DNA of 26,876 bases, taken from contig DASSHC010000495.1 in NCBI GenBank assembly GCA_035693105.1, positions 1-26,876 of the forward strand, read 5' to 3'. The position numbers and the translations under genes are program-made. This document shows positions 15,050 to 22,274 of this stretch, in pieces (the first letter of the stretch is position 1; each line of letters starts with the position of its first letter). The notes under the pieces were generated by a model. The model saw nothing but the letters and a program-made list of their open reading frames with translations, made no database searches and was not told the origin of the DNA. Source of the DNA: DASSHC01 sp035693105 (GTDB lineage: Bacteria > Chloroflexota > Chloroflexia > Thermomicrobiales > Thermomicrobiaceae).

Positions 15050-16495
15050 CTAGTCGCTCGGCCGCGTGCCAGGCTCCTGTTGGGGCATGGTTTGCGGGTT
15101 CGGCACCGTGGGCGCGGGGTCGTGCCGCGAGCTGACAAACTGCTGCCGGAGCGAGGCGCGCGGGTCGGGCAAAGGCGGGAACGTCGAGACCGGTGGCGCG
15201 GCGAGGCGCAGGGTGGAGGTGAGGTCGCCGACCACGGACCGCCGCCAGGCGCTGATGTTCGGCTCCTCCACGCCGAAGCGCGCCTCCAGGAAGCGGAGCA
15301 GCGAGGTGTGGTCGAAGACGTCGCTGTTGACGTAGCCGCCCTGGCTCCAGGGCGAAACGACGATCATCGGCACGCGGAAGCCCAGGCCGATCGGGCCGGC
15401 GATCCCATTGGCAGCGTCCGGCAGCGGATCGACGCTGAGATACTCGCCCGGCGTGCCGGGCGGCGCGGTCGGTGGCGGCACGTGATCGAAGAAGCCGCCG
15501 TTCTCATCATAGGTGAAGAAGACCACGGTCTTGCTCCAGAGCGACTGGTTGCCGGCGAGGATCTCCAGCAGGCGGGAGGTGAAGTTGGCGCCCGCTGCCG
15601 GCAGGTAGGAGGGATGTTCGCTCTCCGTGAACGGCGCCAGGATCCACGATACCTGCGGCAGCCGGTTGGCCCGCACGTCGTCCCGGATGGCAGCGAGCGG
15701 ATTGATCAGTGGCCGGAGGCCGCGTTGTCGCAGGGGCGAACCCGCCGGCGCCTCCTGGTACTGTTTGAACCAGGGGAGCACGTTGTCGCCGAAGCCCGTG
15801 AGCGATTGGTAGATCCTCCACGAGACTCCTGCCTGCTGCAGCCGCTCGGGGTAGGTCGTCCAGGAGTAGGGCGGGGAGATGTGGTTGTCGACGGCCGGCC
15901 CGCCGTGCGCGCCATCGGGGTCGATGGTCCCGGTCATGGAGTAGAGCCGGTTCGGGTAGGTTGGCCCGAGGACCGAGCAGTGGTAACGGTCGCAGATGGT
16001 GAAGGCATCGGCCAGGGTGTAGTAGAACGGCAGGTCGGCGCGCGTGTAGTACCCCATCGTCATCGGCCCGGCTACGTCGCCGTCGGCGGCGCGGTGCGCC
16101 GGCAGCCAGTTATTCATCGCCCCGTTGTTCCACGATTGGTGCTGTGGCCCCCAGGAGTGGTTGACATCGGTGACGGCGGCCGCGCTGGTGGTCGCCGTGT
16201 CGAGGTGAAAGGGCAGCTCGTAGCCGTCGGGATTGCCGGGGTCCGGCTGGGAGAAGACGCCCGGCAGCGCGTTCGGATCGGCGAAGCCGCGCACACCCCG
16301 TAAGGTCCCAAAGTAGTGATCGAAGGCGCGGTTCTCCTGGATCAGGAACACCACGTGCTCGATGGCCTCGAGCGAGTCGGGAACCTGCGGCGCGGGGGCC
16401 GCCAGGGCCTGCCGCAGGGACGGCGGCAGCGCGGCAGCCGCGGCGAGCGCGGCGCTCGAACCGAGCAGCCGTCGCCGGCTGATGCGATGGGTCAC
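15050..16495 (-). CDS. Tat-exported phospholipase C / acid phosphatase-type phosphoesterase
   Basis: The product is 481 aa from GTG at 16495, with AGGAGG 6 nt upstream, a very strong site. The N-terminus SRRRLLGSSAALAAAAALP is a twin-arginine signal, with likely cleavage after ALAAPA near residue 35. The mature part begins IEHVVFLIQENRAFDHYFG (45-63), the metal-binding signature of the non-haemolytic phospholipase C/AcpA family in the alkaline phosphatase superfamily. Later comes TYDENGGFFDHVPPP, which supplies further metal ligands. It should hydrolyse phosphodiesters or phosphomonoesters, such as phospholipids, outside the membrane after folding in the cytosol. It is 66 nt downstream of an esterase gene on the same strand and may be co-transcribed with it. 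Confidence 0.88.
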   Translation of the reverse strand: MTHRISRRRLLGSSAALAAAAALPPSLRQALAAPAPQVPDSLEAIEHVVFLIQENRAFDHYFGTLRGVRGFADPNALPGVFSQPDPGNPDGYELPFHLDTATTSAAAVTDVNHSWGPQHQSWNNGAMNNWLPAHRAADGDVAGPMTMGYYTRADLPFYYTLADAFTICDRYHCSVLGPTYPNRLYSMTGTIDPDGAHGGPAVDNHISPPYSWTTYPERLQQAGVSWRIYQSLTGFGDNVLPWFKQYQEAPAGSPLRQRGLRPLINPLAAIRDDVRANRLPQVSWILAPFTESEHPSYLPAAGANFTSRLLEILAGNQSLWSKTVVFFTYDENGGFFDHVPPPTAPPGTPGEYLSVDPLPDAANGIAGPIGLGFRVPMIVVSPWSQGGYVNSDVFDHTSLLRFLEARFGVEEPNISAWRRSVVGDLTSTLRLAAPPVSTFPPLPDPRASLRQQFVSSRHDPAPTVPNPQTMPQQEPGTRPSD

Positions 16496-16561
16496 ACTGA
16501 GCCTCCTTTTCTCGACCGCAGGATACGCGAGAAAGCGGCTTCGTGGGAGACGCCGTGCGTC

Positions 16562-17671
16562 CTACTCCGACGGAGGCAGCCGGTGCTGGGCGAAGAGCCA
16601 GGGGAAGAAGTCGGGAGTGGGCGGAGGTGTGCCGGCCAGGGCGTAGGCGTAGAGCCACGAGCTGTGGCCGACGCCGGTCAGCTCGGTGTAGCGCGGGTGG
16701 CCGCCGGCGGCGCGAATCGCCTCGATCATCTGGCGCGTGCCGCTGACCGGCACGATCTGGTCGTCGGCGCCGTGGAAGGCCCAGATCGGCAGTTGGGTCA
16801 GCGCGCCGGCCCGCGCCGGGTCGCCCGCGCCGCAGATCGGCGCCGCCGCGGCGAACTCGTGCGGCCAGCGCTGAATGGCGTCCCAGGTGCCGTAGCCGCC
16901 GAGCGACATTCCCGTGATGTAGAGGCGTTCCCCGTCGATCGCCGGGTAGCTGGCGCGCAGGGTATCGACGATCTCCTTGGCCAGCCGCAGCGAGTCGGTC
17001 GGCTCCGGCGCCATGGGGTGGGAGCCGTCGCCCGGCGGCGCGTCGACCCAGCGGTTTGGGTAGACCAGTTGCGGCGCGACCACGAAGCTGGGCCAGCGGG
17101 CCTGCACCTCGACGCTGTGCGGGCCGTGGAATCCCGGCCCCCAGACCTGGACGTAGGGGTCGTCGAGCAGCACGTCGCGATTGGCCTCGGCCGATTGAGC
17201 CGGGTCGGCGCGCTGCCCGCCGCCGTGCAGCAGCAGCACCAGCGGGTAGCGCGACCGCGCATCGTAGTGGCGCGGGAAATACAGGTAGAAGGTCATCGCC
17301 AGCCCGCGCGCGTCGTGGTAGACGCACGAGTGATAGACGCTCAGGGGAGCGGGCTGGCAGTCGATGCGCGGGTATCGGGCGGCGATCGCACCGGGGCGCG
17401 GCGCCGATTCCAGGTTCCCGTCGCCGGGCTGCGGTCGTTGCTCAGGCATGAACTCCCCCTCGCGTCGCGGGAGTGGGCGCGTACTCGGCGCCGAGGCGGC
17501 CCGCGCCCGGCCCTGGCGCGCCAGCGGGGTGCGCTGAGCGACGCCGGCGGTCTGCGCGAAGACCGACAGCGCGAGGAGCACGAGGATGGCGGCCCCGCGC
17601 AGGGCCCAGCCAGATGTCCCGTTCAATGTTGCCCCACCCGAGCGCGCATCGGCGCCCGCGAACGACTGCAT
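16562..17671 (-). CDS. Secreted alpha/beta-hydrolase, esterase/depolymerase type
   Basis: The product is 369 aa from ATG at 17671. TTG at 17626, behind a GGTGGGG site, would give 354 aa and is quite possible. A signal peptide is clear (WALRGAAILVLLALSVFAQTA), followed by a Pro/Arg-rich linker to about residue 95. The catalytic domain shows the oxyanion segment LVLLLHGGG (144-152), nucleophile S256 in ITGMSLGGYGTW, acid D303 or D304 in FHGADDQIVPV, and H336 in GVGHSSW. This is the predicted-peptidase/PHB-depolymerase/feruloyl-esterase-like group, probably acting on an ester outside the cell. The frame stays open upstream to 17983, but that part is a translated intergenic repeat and is not included. 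Confidence 0.82.
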   Translation of the reverse strand: MQSFAGADARSGGATLNGTSGWALRGAAILVLLALSVFAQTAGVAQRTPLARQGRARAASAPSTRPLPRREGEFMPEQRPQPGDGNLESAPRPGAIAARYPRIDCQPAPLSVYHSCVYHDARGLAMTFYLYFPRHYDARSRYPLVLLLHGGGQRADPAQSAEANRDVLLDDPYVQVWGPGFHGPHSVEVQARWPSFVVAPQLVYPNRWVDAPPGDGSHPMAPEPTDSLRLAKEIVDTLRASYPAIDGERLYITGMSLGGYGTWDAIQRWPHEFAAAAPICGAGDPARAGALTQLPIWAFHGADDQIVPVSGTRQMIEAIRAAGGHPRYTELTGVGHSSWLYAYALAGTPPPTPDFFPWLFAQHRLPPSE

Positions 17672-18016
17672 GTATGGTGGCGAGAGTATGCCATACGGTA
17701 CAGAGCAATGCGCCGTCGTCAGGTGGGAATTTGCGGGGGATCTTTCGGCCCGGTGGCAAATCAGCTCTGGCCGGGGCCGATCGTGACGCCTGTAGGGGCG
17801 GATAAGGGGTGGATTCGGTGGCGTACGACGAGGGCTGGGCGTGCGGCGAGACGGATCCCTCCACTTCGGTCGGGATGACAGGGAAAGGGATGAGGCTGAC
17901 GACAGGGTCATGCCTTTGTCGTCCGCCCCAAACCTACCCCGGTCATCCTGGGCGCAGTCGAAGGATCCGTCCTCACAGGGCACCCAGCGTTGTCGATGGG
18001 CAGCCCCTTCGCTCGC
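17672..18016. other. Non-coding gap with a repeat element
   Basis: About 345 bp lie between the acyltransferase and esterase genes, both on the minus strand. The part nearer the acyltransferase (about 17790-17975) is repeat sequence, described separately. The part at 17672-17790 shows no gene or strong promoter that I can call, although it should hold the esterase promoter. Confidence 0.5.
17850..17975. repeat. MITE-like inverted-repeat element
   Basis: The left end (about 17850-17884) and right end (about 17939-17975) are imperfect inverted copies sharing ACGGATCC and GGATGAC blocks at matching spacing. The middle holds a perfect 7-bp hairpin, GACGACA (17898-17904) with TGTCGTC (17917-17923). 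Translated, the ends give the familiar FDCAQDDR and SSRPKWRDPS strings that appear when such repeats are miscalled as protein in many genomes (from memory). A GTAGGGGCGGATAAGGGG segment at about 17792 may be part of a larger unit. Confidence 0.6.
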
Positions 18017-19321
18017 CTATTCGCCGCCCGAGTCCAGACGCACGACCTCGCGGGCGGGCGACTCGGGCCGGGCAGGGCTGAAGGCCGGCGCCGAGGCGGG
18101 GCGCCGCCGCCAGCCAGCTTGCGCCGCCAACGCTGCTAGCCGCCGGGTGGGCCAGTCCAGCCAGCGTGCCGGCAGCATGCAGGGGCGGCCGATCAGCCGG
18201 CTGAGGAGCGGTGTGTAGAGGAAGAGGAGGCAGAGCGCCACGCTGCTGCCCGCGATCATCCCCCAGAGGAGCGCCACACGGAACGCCAGCGGCAGGGCCA
18301 GCGGCAGCCGCGGCGCGATGTGACTGAGCACGCGGGTCAGGATGAAGGCATGCACCAGATAGATGCCGAAGGAGATGTCGGACAGGTGCTGCCAAAAGCG
18401 CGAGCGCGCGCTGGCAGGTGCGCCGGAGCCGAAGCGCCGCGCGGCCCAGCGGTCGGTGAACCAGTAGAGGAAGAGGATCGTGGTCAAGCTGTAGAACACC
18501 ACCACCGGTTGGAAGACGGCGGTGGCCGCGTCCTGGCTCTTATGCTCCACGCCAAGCGCGTAAGCGTAACGGCCCCAGAGCAGGGCCAGCCCGAAGAGCA
18601 GCCCGGCCACGACCAGCCGGCCGTGGCGACGGATGAAGGCGCGCAATTGGTCGAGGTAGAGCGCGGCCAGCGCGCCGCAGACGATGTAGAGCTGGTAAAA
18701 GGGGAGGAAGCGCCAGTGGTACTCGTTGATCTGGCGCCCGAGATGCGTGCTGGCGAAGTGCCCGGTCTCGACGTAGTTGTAGTCGACGTACATCATGACC
18801 AACTGCAGCACGAAGCTGCCGAAGAGAAGGCGCCAGGGGTGCCGGCCGAGGCGCGTGACCCAGCGCAGAATCAGGGGCAGCGCCAGGTAGAACTCGATGG
18901 TCAGCAGGATGTAGTAGAGCTGGAACGAGGCGCTGCCCATCAAGAGGTCCCAACCGGCCGTCTTCAGCCAGTGGCCGAGCGGGTGGAAGGGCGTCGAGAA
19001 GGCGACGTAGAAGAGGCTCCAGGCGATGTAGGGGAGGAGTACGCCCAGCCCGCGCCGGCGCCAGAAGTGGCGGAAGGGGAAGGGCTTGCCGACGTAGCCG
19101 TAGACCAGCACCAGCGCCGTGATGGCGATGAAGACCTCGCGGGTGAAGTGCAGCGCGGTCACGACCGCGTTCTGCACATCGGTCCCCAGCGACGAATGAT
19201 TGAGAAAGAGCGACAGCGCGGTGACGTGCACCGCGACGACTGAGAGCGCGGTCACCGACCGCAGCATATCGATCTCGTGCAGGTACGCTCGCGTCGGCTT
19301 TCTGCCCGTGGCTGCGCTCAC
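18017..19321 (-). CDS. Acyltransferase-3 family membrane protein (OafA-like)
   Basis: The product is 434 aa from GTG at 19321, with AGGAGG 8 nt upstream. A start 10 codons earlier at 19351 would precede that site and is less likely. About ten hydrophobic helices are seen. The N-terminus has HEIDMLRSVTALSVVAVHV, with R21 and H32 in the conserved positions of the family, followed by FTREVFIAITALVLVYGY. It ends with a helix pair after DISFGIYLVHAFIL. Such proteins O-acylate (mostly O-acetylate) envelope sugars, antibiotics or lipids from the membrane. It lies 33 nt after the acyl-CoA ligase gene and so is probably the last gene of that operon, a context that suggests the ligase makes its acyl donor. 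The acceptor is unknown. Confidence 0.85.
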   Translation of the reverse strand: MSAATGRKPTRAYLHEIDMLRSVTALSVVAVHVTALSLFLNHSSLGTDVQNAVVTALHFTREVFIAITALVLVYGYVGKPFPFRHFWRRRGLGVLLPYIAWSLFYVAFSTPFHPLGHWLKTAGWDLLMGSASFQLYYILLTIEFYLALPLILRWVTRLGRHPWRLLFGSFVLQLVMMYVDYNYVETGHFASTHLGRQINEYHWRFLPFYQLYIVCGALAALYLDQLRAFIRRHGRLVVAGLLFGLALLWGRYAYALGVEHKSQDAATAVFQPVVVFYSLTTILFLYWFTDRWAARRFGSGAPASARSRFWQHLSDISFGIYLVHAFILTRVLSHIAPRLPLALPLAFRVALLWGMIAGSSVALCLLFLYTPLLSRLIGRPCMLPARWLDWPTRRLAALAAQAGWRRRPASAPAFSPARPESPAREVVRLDSGGE

Positions 19322-19354
19322 CCGGCGCTCCTCCTTCGCTGCCCCTCCCACATA

Positions 19355-20890
19355 TCAGGCCACGCCGTAGCGCGCGGCGGGCGTGGGCGCGGTCAGCTCC
19401 GGCGCCGCGCGCAACACATGGCGCTGGATCTTGCCGGTGCGGGTGCGCGGCAGGGAGTCGACCGCCACGATCTCGGCCGGCACCTTGTAGGGGCTGAGCC
19501 GCTGGGCGCAGAAGGCCGAGAGCGGCGTGGTCGAGGTGCCGCGCGCGTGCGGCGCCAGCATGACGTAGGCCACCGGCAGCTCGCCGTAGATCGGGTCCGG
19601 GCGGGCGACGACCGCGGCGTCGAGCACCGCCGGGTGGGTCAGCAGCAACTCCTCGACCTCGCGCGGCGCGATCTTCTCACCGCCGCGGTTGATCACGTCC
19701 TTGAGCCGCCCGCTGATGAAGAGATAGCCGTCCTCGTCGAGGTAGCCGAGATCGCCGGTGCGGAACCAGCCGCCCTGGAAGGCAGCCGCGCTGGCGCCGC
19801 CGTCGTAGGCGGCGATCACGTTCGCGCCGCTGATGCAGACTTCGCCCTCGGTGCCCGCGGGCACGTCGTACAGCTCGTCGCCCGCGCTGTCGTCGGCCGC
19901 GCGCGGCCGGCAGACGCGCAGCGTCACGCCGAGCGGTTTACCCACCGAGCCGGGCTTGTGCCGCCCGGGTGGAACCGGGTTAGCGGTGACGGTGCTGGCG
20001 GCCTCGGAGAGGCCGTAGGTCTCGATCACCGGGATGCCGAAGCGGCGCTCGAAGGCGCGCAGTTGCATCGCCGGCAGCGGGGCGGAGGCGGTGCGCACGA
20101 AGCGCAGCGTGCCGGGGAGCCAGGGCGGGCGCTCGGTCTGCAGGAGCACCGCCACGATCGTCGGCACGATGCTGGCCCAGGTGATCCGCTCGTCCTCGAT
20201 CCAGGCCCAGAAGCGGCTGCGGCTGAAGCGCGGCGCGATCACCAGCTCGGCGCCCGCCAGCAGGGTGCTGCAGAGGCTGACCACCGGCGCGTTGATGTGG
20301 AAGAAGGGCAGCACGGCTAGCCCGCGGTCAGCGTCGTCAAGCCGGTGGCTGCGCCGGATCTGCTCGGCGGTCCAGGCCAGTTGCTCGGCTCGCAGGCTGA
20401 TCCCCTTGGGCGTGCCGGTGGTGCCCGAAGTCGTCAGGCAGAGCTCGCCGCCGCGCCAGTCGCCCGGCGCCGGCTGCGGAGCCTGTGTCCAGCCATCGAC
20501 GCTCGCTTCCAGCTCGGAGCGAGTCAGGCTGTGGGGCGCCACGCGCTCGAGACGGCGCGTCACCTCGGGCGTCTCGGCCACCAAGAGGTCGGGGTGGTAG
20601 CGCGCGGCCAGGGCTTCGGCCTCGTCGATCGTGATCTCGGGCGAGCAGGGGATCAGCCGGTGCCCGCCGCAGAGCGCGGCCAGCCAGACGACCGAGGCCG
20701 CCACGCCGCCCGGCAGCGCCAGCACGATCGTGCGCGGCTCGCCGCCGAGCTGCCGCCGCAGGCCGTTCACCGCCGCCAGGCACTCGGCGAAGCTGAGCGT
20801 ACGGCCGCCTTCGACCTCACGCAGGAAGGTCTTCTCCGGCCGGGCGGCGGCCCAGCGCTCCAAGGCCTGGTGCAAAACTGGGAATTCCAT
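19355..20890 (-). CDS. AMP-forming acyl-CoA ligase (ANL superfamily, oxalyl-CoA synthetase-like)
   Basis: The product is 511 aa from ATG at 20890, with GAGG 6 nt upstream. It activates a carboxylate as acyl-AMP and transfers it to CoA. Core motifs are the P-loop LTTSGTTGTPKG (152-163), YGLSEAAST (292-300), the hinge region GWFRTGDLGYLDEDGYLFISGR, KDVINRGGEKIAPREVE, and the catalytic lysine K487 in RTRTGKIQR. The stretch FVRTASAPLPAMQL...FGIPVIETYGLSEA...NPVPPGRHKPGSVGKP closely follows, from memory, the AAE3/Pcs60 oxalate-CoA ligase branch. Long-chain or aromatic acids remain possible. It starts 21 nt after the ThDP subunit gene, so substrate supply by that enzyme is plausible. Confidence 0.85.
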   Translation of the reverse strand: MEFPVLHQALERWAAARPEKTFLREVEGGRTLSFAECLAAVNGLRRQLGGEPRTIVLALPGGVAASVVWLAALCGGHRLIPCSPEITIDEAEALAARYHPDLLVAETPEVTRRLERVAPHSLTRSELEASVDGWTQAPQPAPGDWRGGELCLTTSGTTGTPKGISLRAEQLAWTAEQIRRSHRLDDADRGLAVLPFFHINAPVVSLCSTLLAGAELVIAPRFSRSRFWAWIEDERITWASIVPTIVAVLLQTERPPWLPGTLRFVRTASAPLPAMQLRAFERRFGIPVIETYGLSEAASTVTANPVPPGRHKPGSVGKPLGVTLRVCRPRAADDSAGDELYDVPAGTEGEVCISGANVIAAYDGGASAAAFQGGWFRTGDLGYLDEDGYLFISGRLKDVINRGGEKIAPREVEELLLTHPAVLDAAVVARPDPIYGELPVAYVMLAPHARGTSTTPLSAFCAQRLSPYKVPAEIVAVDSLPRTRTGKIQRHVLRAAPELTAPTPAARYGVA

Positions 20891-20911
20891 GATCTCCCTC
20901 AATCTCGCGCG

Positions 20912-21565
20912 CTACGCGTCGCGCTCCTGGGCGGTCCGCGCGCCGATGCCGAGCATGAAGCGGTACTTCAGCACGACCGGGTCAAGCTCCGGGTGGCTCT
21001 GGCTCGCCTGGCTGCGAATGCGCGCGCCGATGAAGGCCGGGCCGGGATAGTCGAGCGCGGCGCGCACCAGCGTCTCGAAGTGCTGCTCATCGCAGGCCCA
21101 GGCGGTGTGCGCGATCCCGGCGGAGCGGGCCACGGCCACCAGATCGGTGGTCTCGGCGGCAGCCGTCGGCTGGTTGCCGGTCATCTGGTAGCCGCCGTTG
21201 TCCCAGGCGACGATGGTCAGGTTGGGCGGGGCGACCACGCCGACGGTCGCCAAGCCACCGAGGTTCATCAGCAGCGAGCCATCGCCCTCCAGCACCAGCA
21301 CCTGGCGCGCCGGTTGGGCCACGGCCAGCCCGAGCCCGAGGGGCACGGCCATGCCCATGCTGCCGAGCATGTAGAAGTTCTGCGGGCGATGCCCGGCGCC
21401 GAAGAGGTCGAAGCTGCTGTTGCCGATGCCGGCGACGACCGCCTCGTCGTGGTTCAGCAGGCGGATGAGCCGCCGGGTCAGGTCCAGCCGCTCGAGTTCG
21501 CGCGGGGGGGCGGCAGGGACGGCAAGCGCCTCGTCGCGCGGCGGGCGTGTCAGTGTCATTGCCAT
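20912..21565 (-). CDS. ThDP-dependent decarboxylase, cofactor-binding (PP) subunit, ComE-like
   Basis: The product is 217 aa from ATG at 21565, with AAGGGA 8 nt upstream. It covers only the C-terminal PP domain of a ThDP enzyme. Key parts are NFYMLGSMGMAVPLGLGLA (about 63-81), then the ThDP/Mg motif GDGSLLMNLGG (94-104) ending in NLTIVAWDNGGY, and TGNQPT. This run is very close to the beta subunit of sulfopyruvate decarboxylase and to phosphonopyruvate decarboxylase, as recalled. The first 25 residues are Pro/Ala-rich and not part of the fold. Its gene follows the PYR-subunit gene by 23 nt. The two chains should make an active site at their interface that decarboxylates a 2-oxo acid, with identity unknown. 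Confidence 0.85.
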   Translation of the reverse strand: MAMTLTRPPRDEALAVPAAPPRELERLDLTRRLIRLLNHDEAVVAGIGNSSFDLFGAGHRPQNFYMLGSMGMAVPLGLGLAVAQPARQVLVLEGDGSLLMNLGGLATVGVVAPPNLTIVAWDNGGYQMTGNQPTAAAETTDLVAVARSAGIAHTAWACDEQHFETLVRAALDYPGPAFIGARIRSQASQSHPELDPVVLKYRFMLGIGARTAQERDA

Positions 21566-21588
21566 GTTGCGGGTCCCTTCTGCGGCCG

Positions 21589-22125
21589 TCAGGCGGCCCT
21601 GGCCGGCGCCGAGCCGGGCGCGGTCTTGCCGCCGGTTAGCGCCGGCGAGAGGATCACGGCTCCGGGCTGCTGAGTCTGGAAGGCCTGCGATGCCACCCGG
21701 CGGGCCAGGAAGGCGACCTCGTCCGCCCGCGTCAGGGTGGTGTGGGGGATGCCGAGCGCGTCGAGCGTGGGGCGAATGACGCGCGTGATCGGCACCTGCA
21801 CCGGGTTGAACTCGCCGAGCACACCGCGCTCGGTGATGATCAGGAGGAGAGGGATCTGGTAGGGGGTGGCCAGCGAGGCGAGCACGTTGGCGACGTTGCC
21901 GAAGCCGCTCGACTGCATCATCACGGCGCTGCGCAGGCCGCCGAGCGCGCCGCCGGCGGCCACGGCCACGGCCTCATCCTCGCGCGTGGCCGTGAAGCTG
22001 GTGACGGCGTCGTTGGCCGCGAAGCCCTCGATCAGCGGCGCCAGCGCGCCATCCGGCACGTAGGTCACCAGCCGGATCGACTCGTCGCGGAGCACATCCA
22101 GCATCGTCTCGGCCCACTTTGTCAA
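21589..22125 (-). CDS. ThDP-dependent decarboxylase, PYR subunit, ComD-like
   Basis: The product is 178 aa from TTG at 22125, with GGGAG 7 nt upstream. An ATG at 22104 would trim seven residues. It is the N-terminal PYR domain of a ThDP enzyme. TATREDEAVAVAAGGALGG (about 45-63) carries the glutamate that activates the thiazolium. MMQSSGFGNVANVLASL and IPLLLIITERG follow, in the pattern of sulfopyruvate and phosphonopyruvate decarboxylase alpha subunits. It is the first gene of a four-gene minus-strand operon (PYR subunit, PP subunit, ligase, acyltransferase). I see no genes for phosphoenolpyruvate mutase or coenzyme M synthesis in the window, so assignment to sulfo- or phosphonopyruvate is not supported beyond family resemblance. 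Confidence 0.82.
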   Translation of the reverse strand: MTKWAETMLDVLRDESIRLVTYVPDGALAPLIEGFAANDAVTSFTATREDEAVAVAAGGALGGLRSAVMMQSSGFGNVANVLASLATPYQIPLLLIITERGVLGEFNPVQVPITRVIRPTLDALGIPHTTLTRADEVAFLARRVASQAFQTQQPGAVILSPALTGGKTAPGSAPARAA

Positions 22126-22224
22126 CGCGGGACTCCCTTCGTGAGCGATCGTCGCGGGGCGGGAGCGCGACTGAGCGGCTCCTGCCGCCGGCGAGCAGGC
22201 GAGCGGCGCCTGTTCGCGTGGCTA

Positions 22225-22251
22225 ACTCTAGGCAGCGAAGATGAGTGTCAG
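22225..22251 (-). promoter_or_regulatory. Weak promoter candidate for the ComDE-like operon
   Basis: CTGACA (22251-22246, 5/6 to a -35) and TAGAGT (22230-22225, 4/6 to a -10) lie on the minus strand in the gap upstream of the ComD-like gene. The spacer is only 15 bp, shorter than ideal. The gap otherwise shows no feature. Confidence 0.22.
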
Positions 22252-22274
22252 GTAAGAATTCAGTGAGAAGATTC

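Noticed and set aside
15038..17878. Long plus-strand frames opposite the phosphoesterase and esterase genes
   Set aside because: They are antisense shadows rich in Arg, Gly, Val and Glu. The minus-strand products have a Tat signal, a secretion signal and complete catalytic motifs.
17672..17983. In-frame N-terminal extension of the esterase
   Set aside because: It translates a repeat element and would bury the signal peptide about 120 residues inside the protein.
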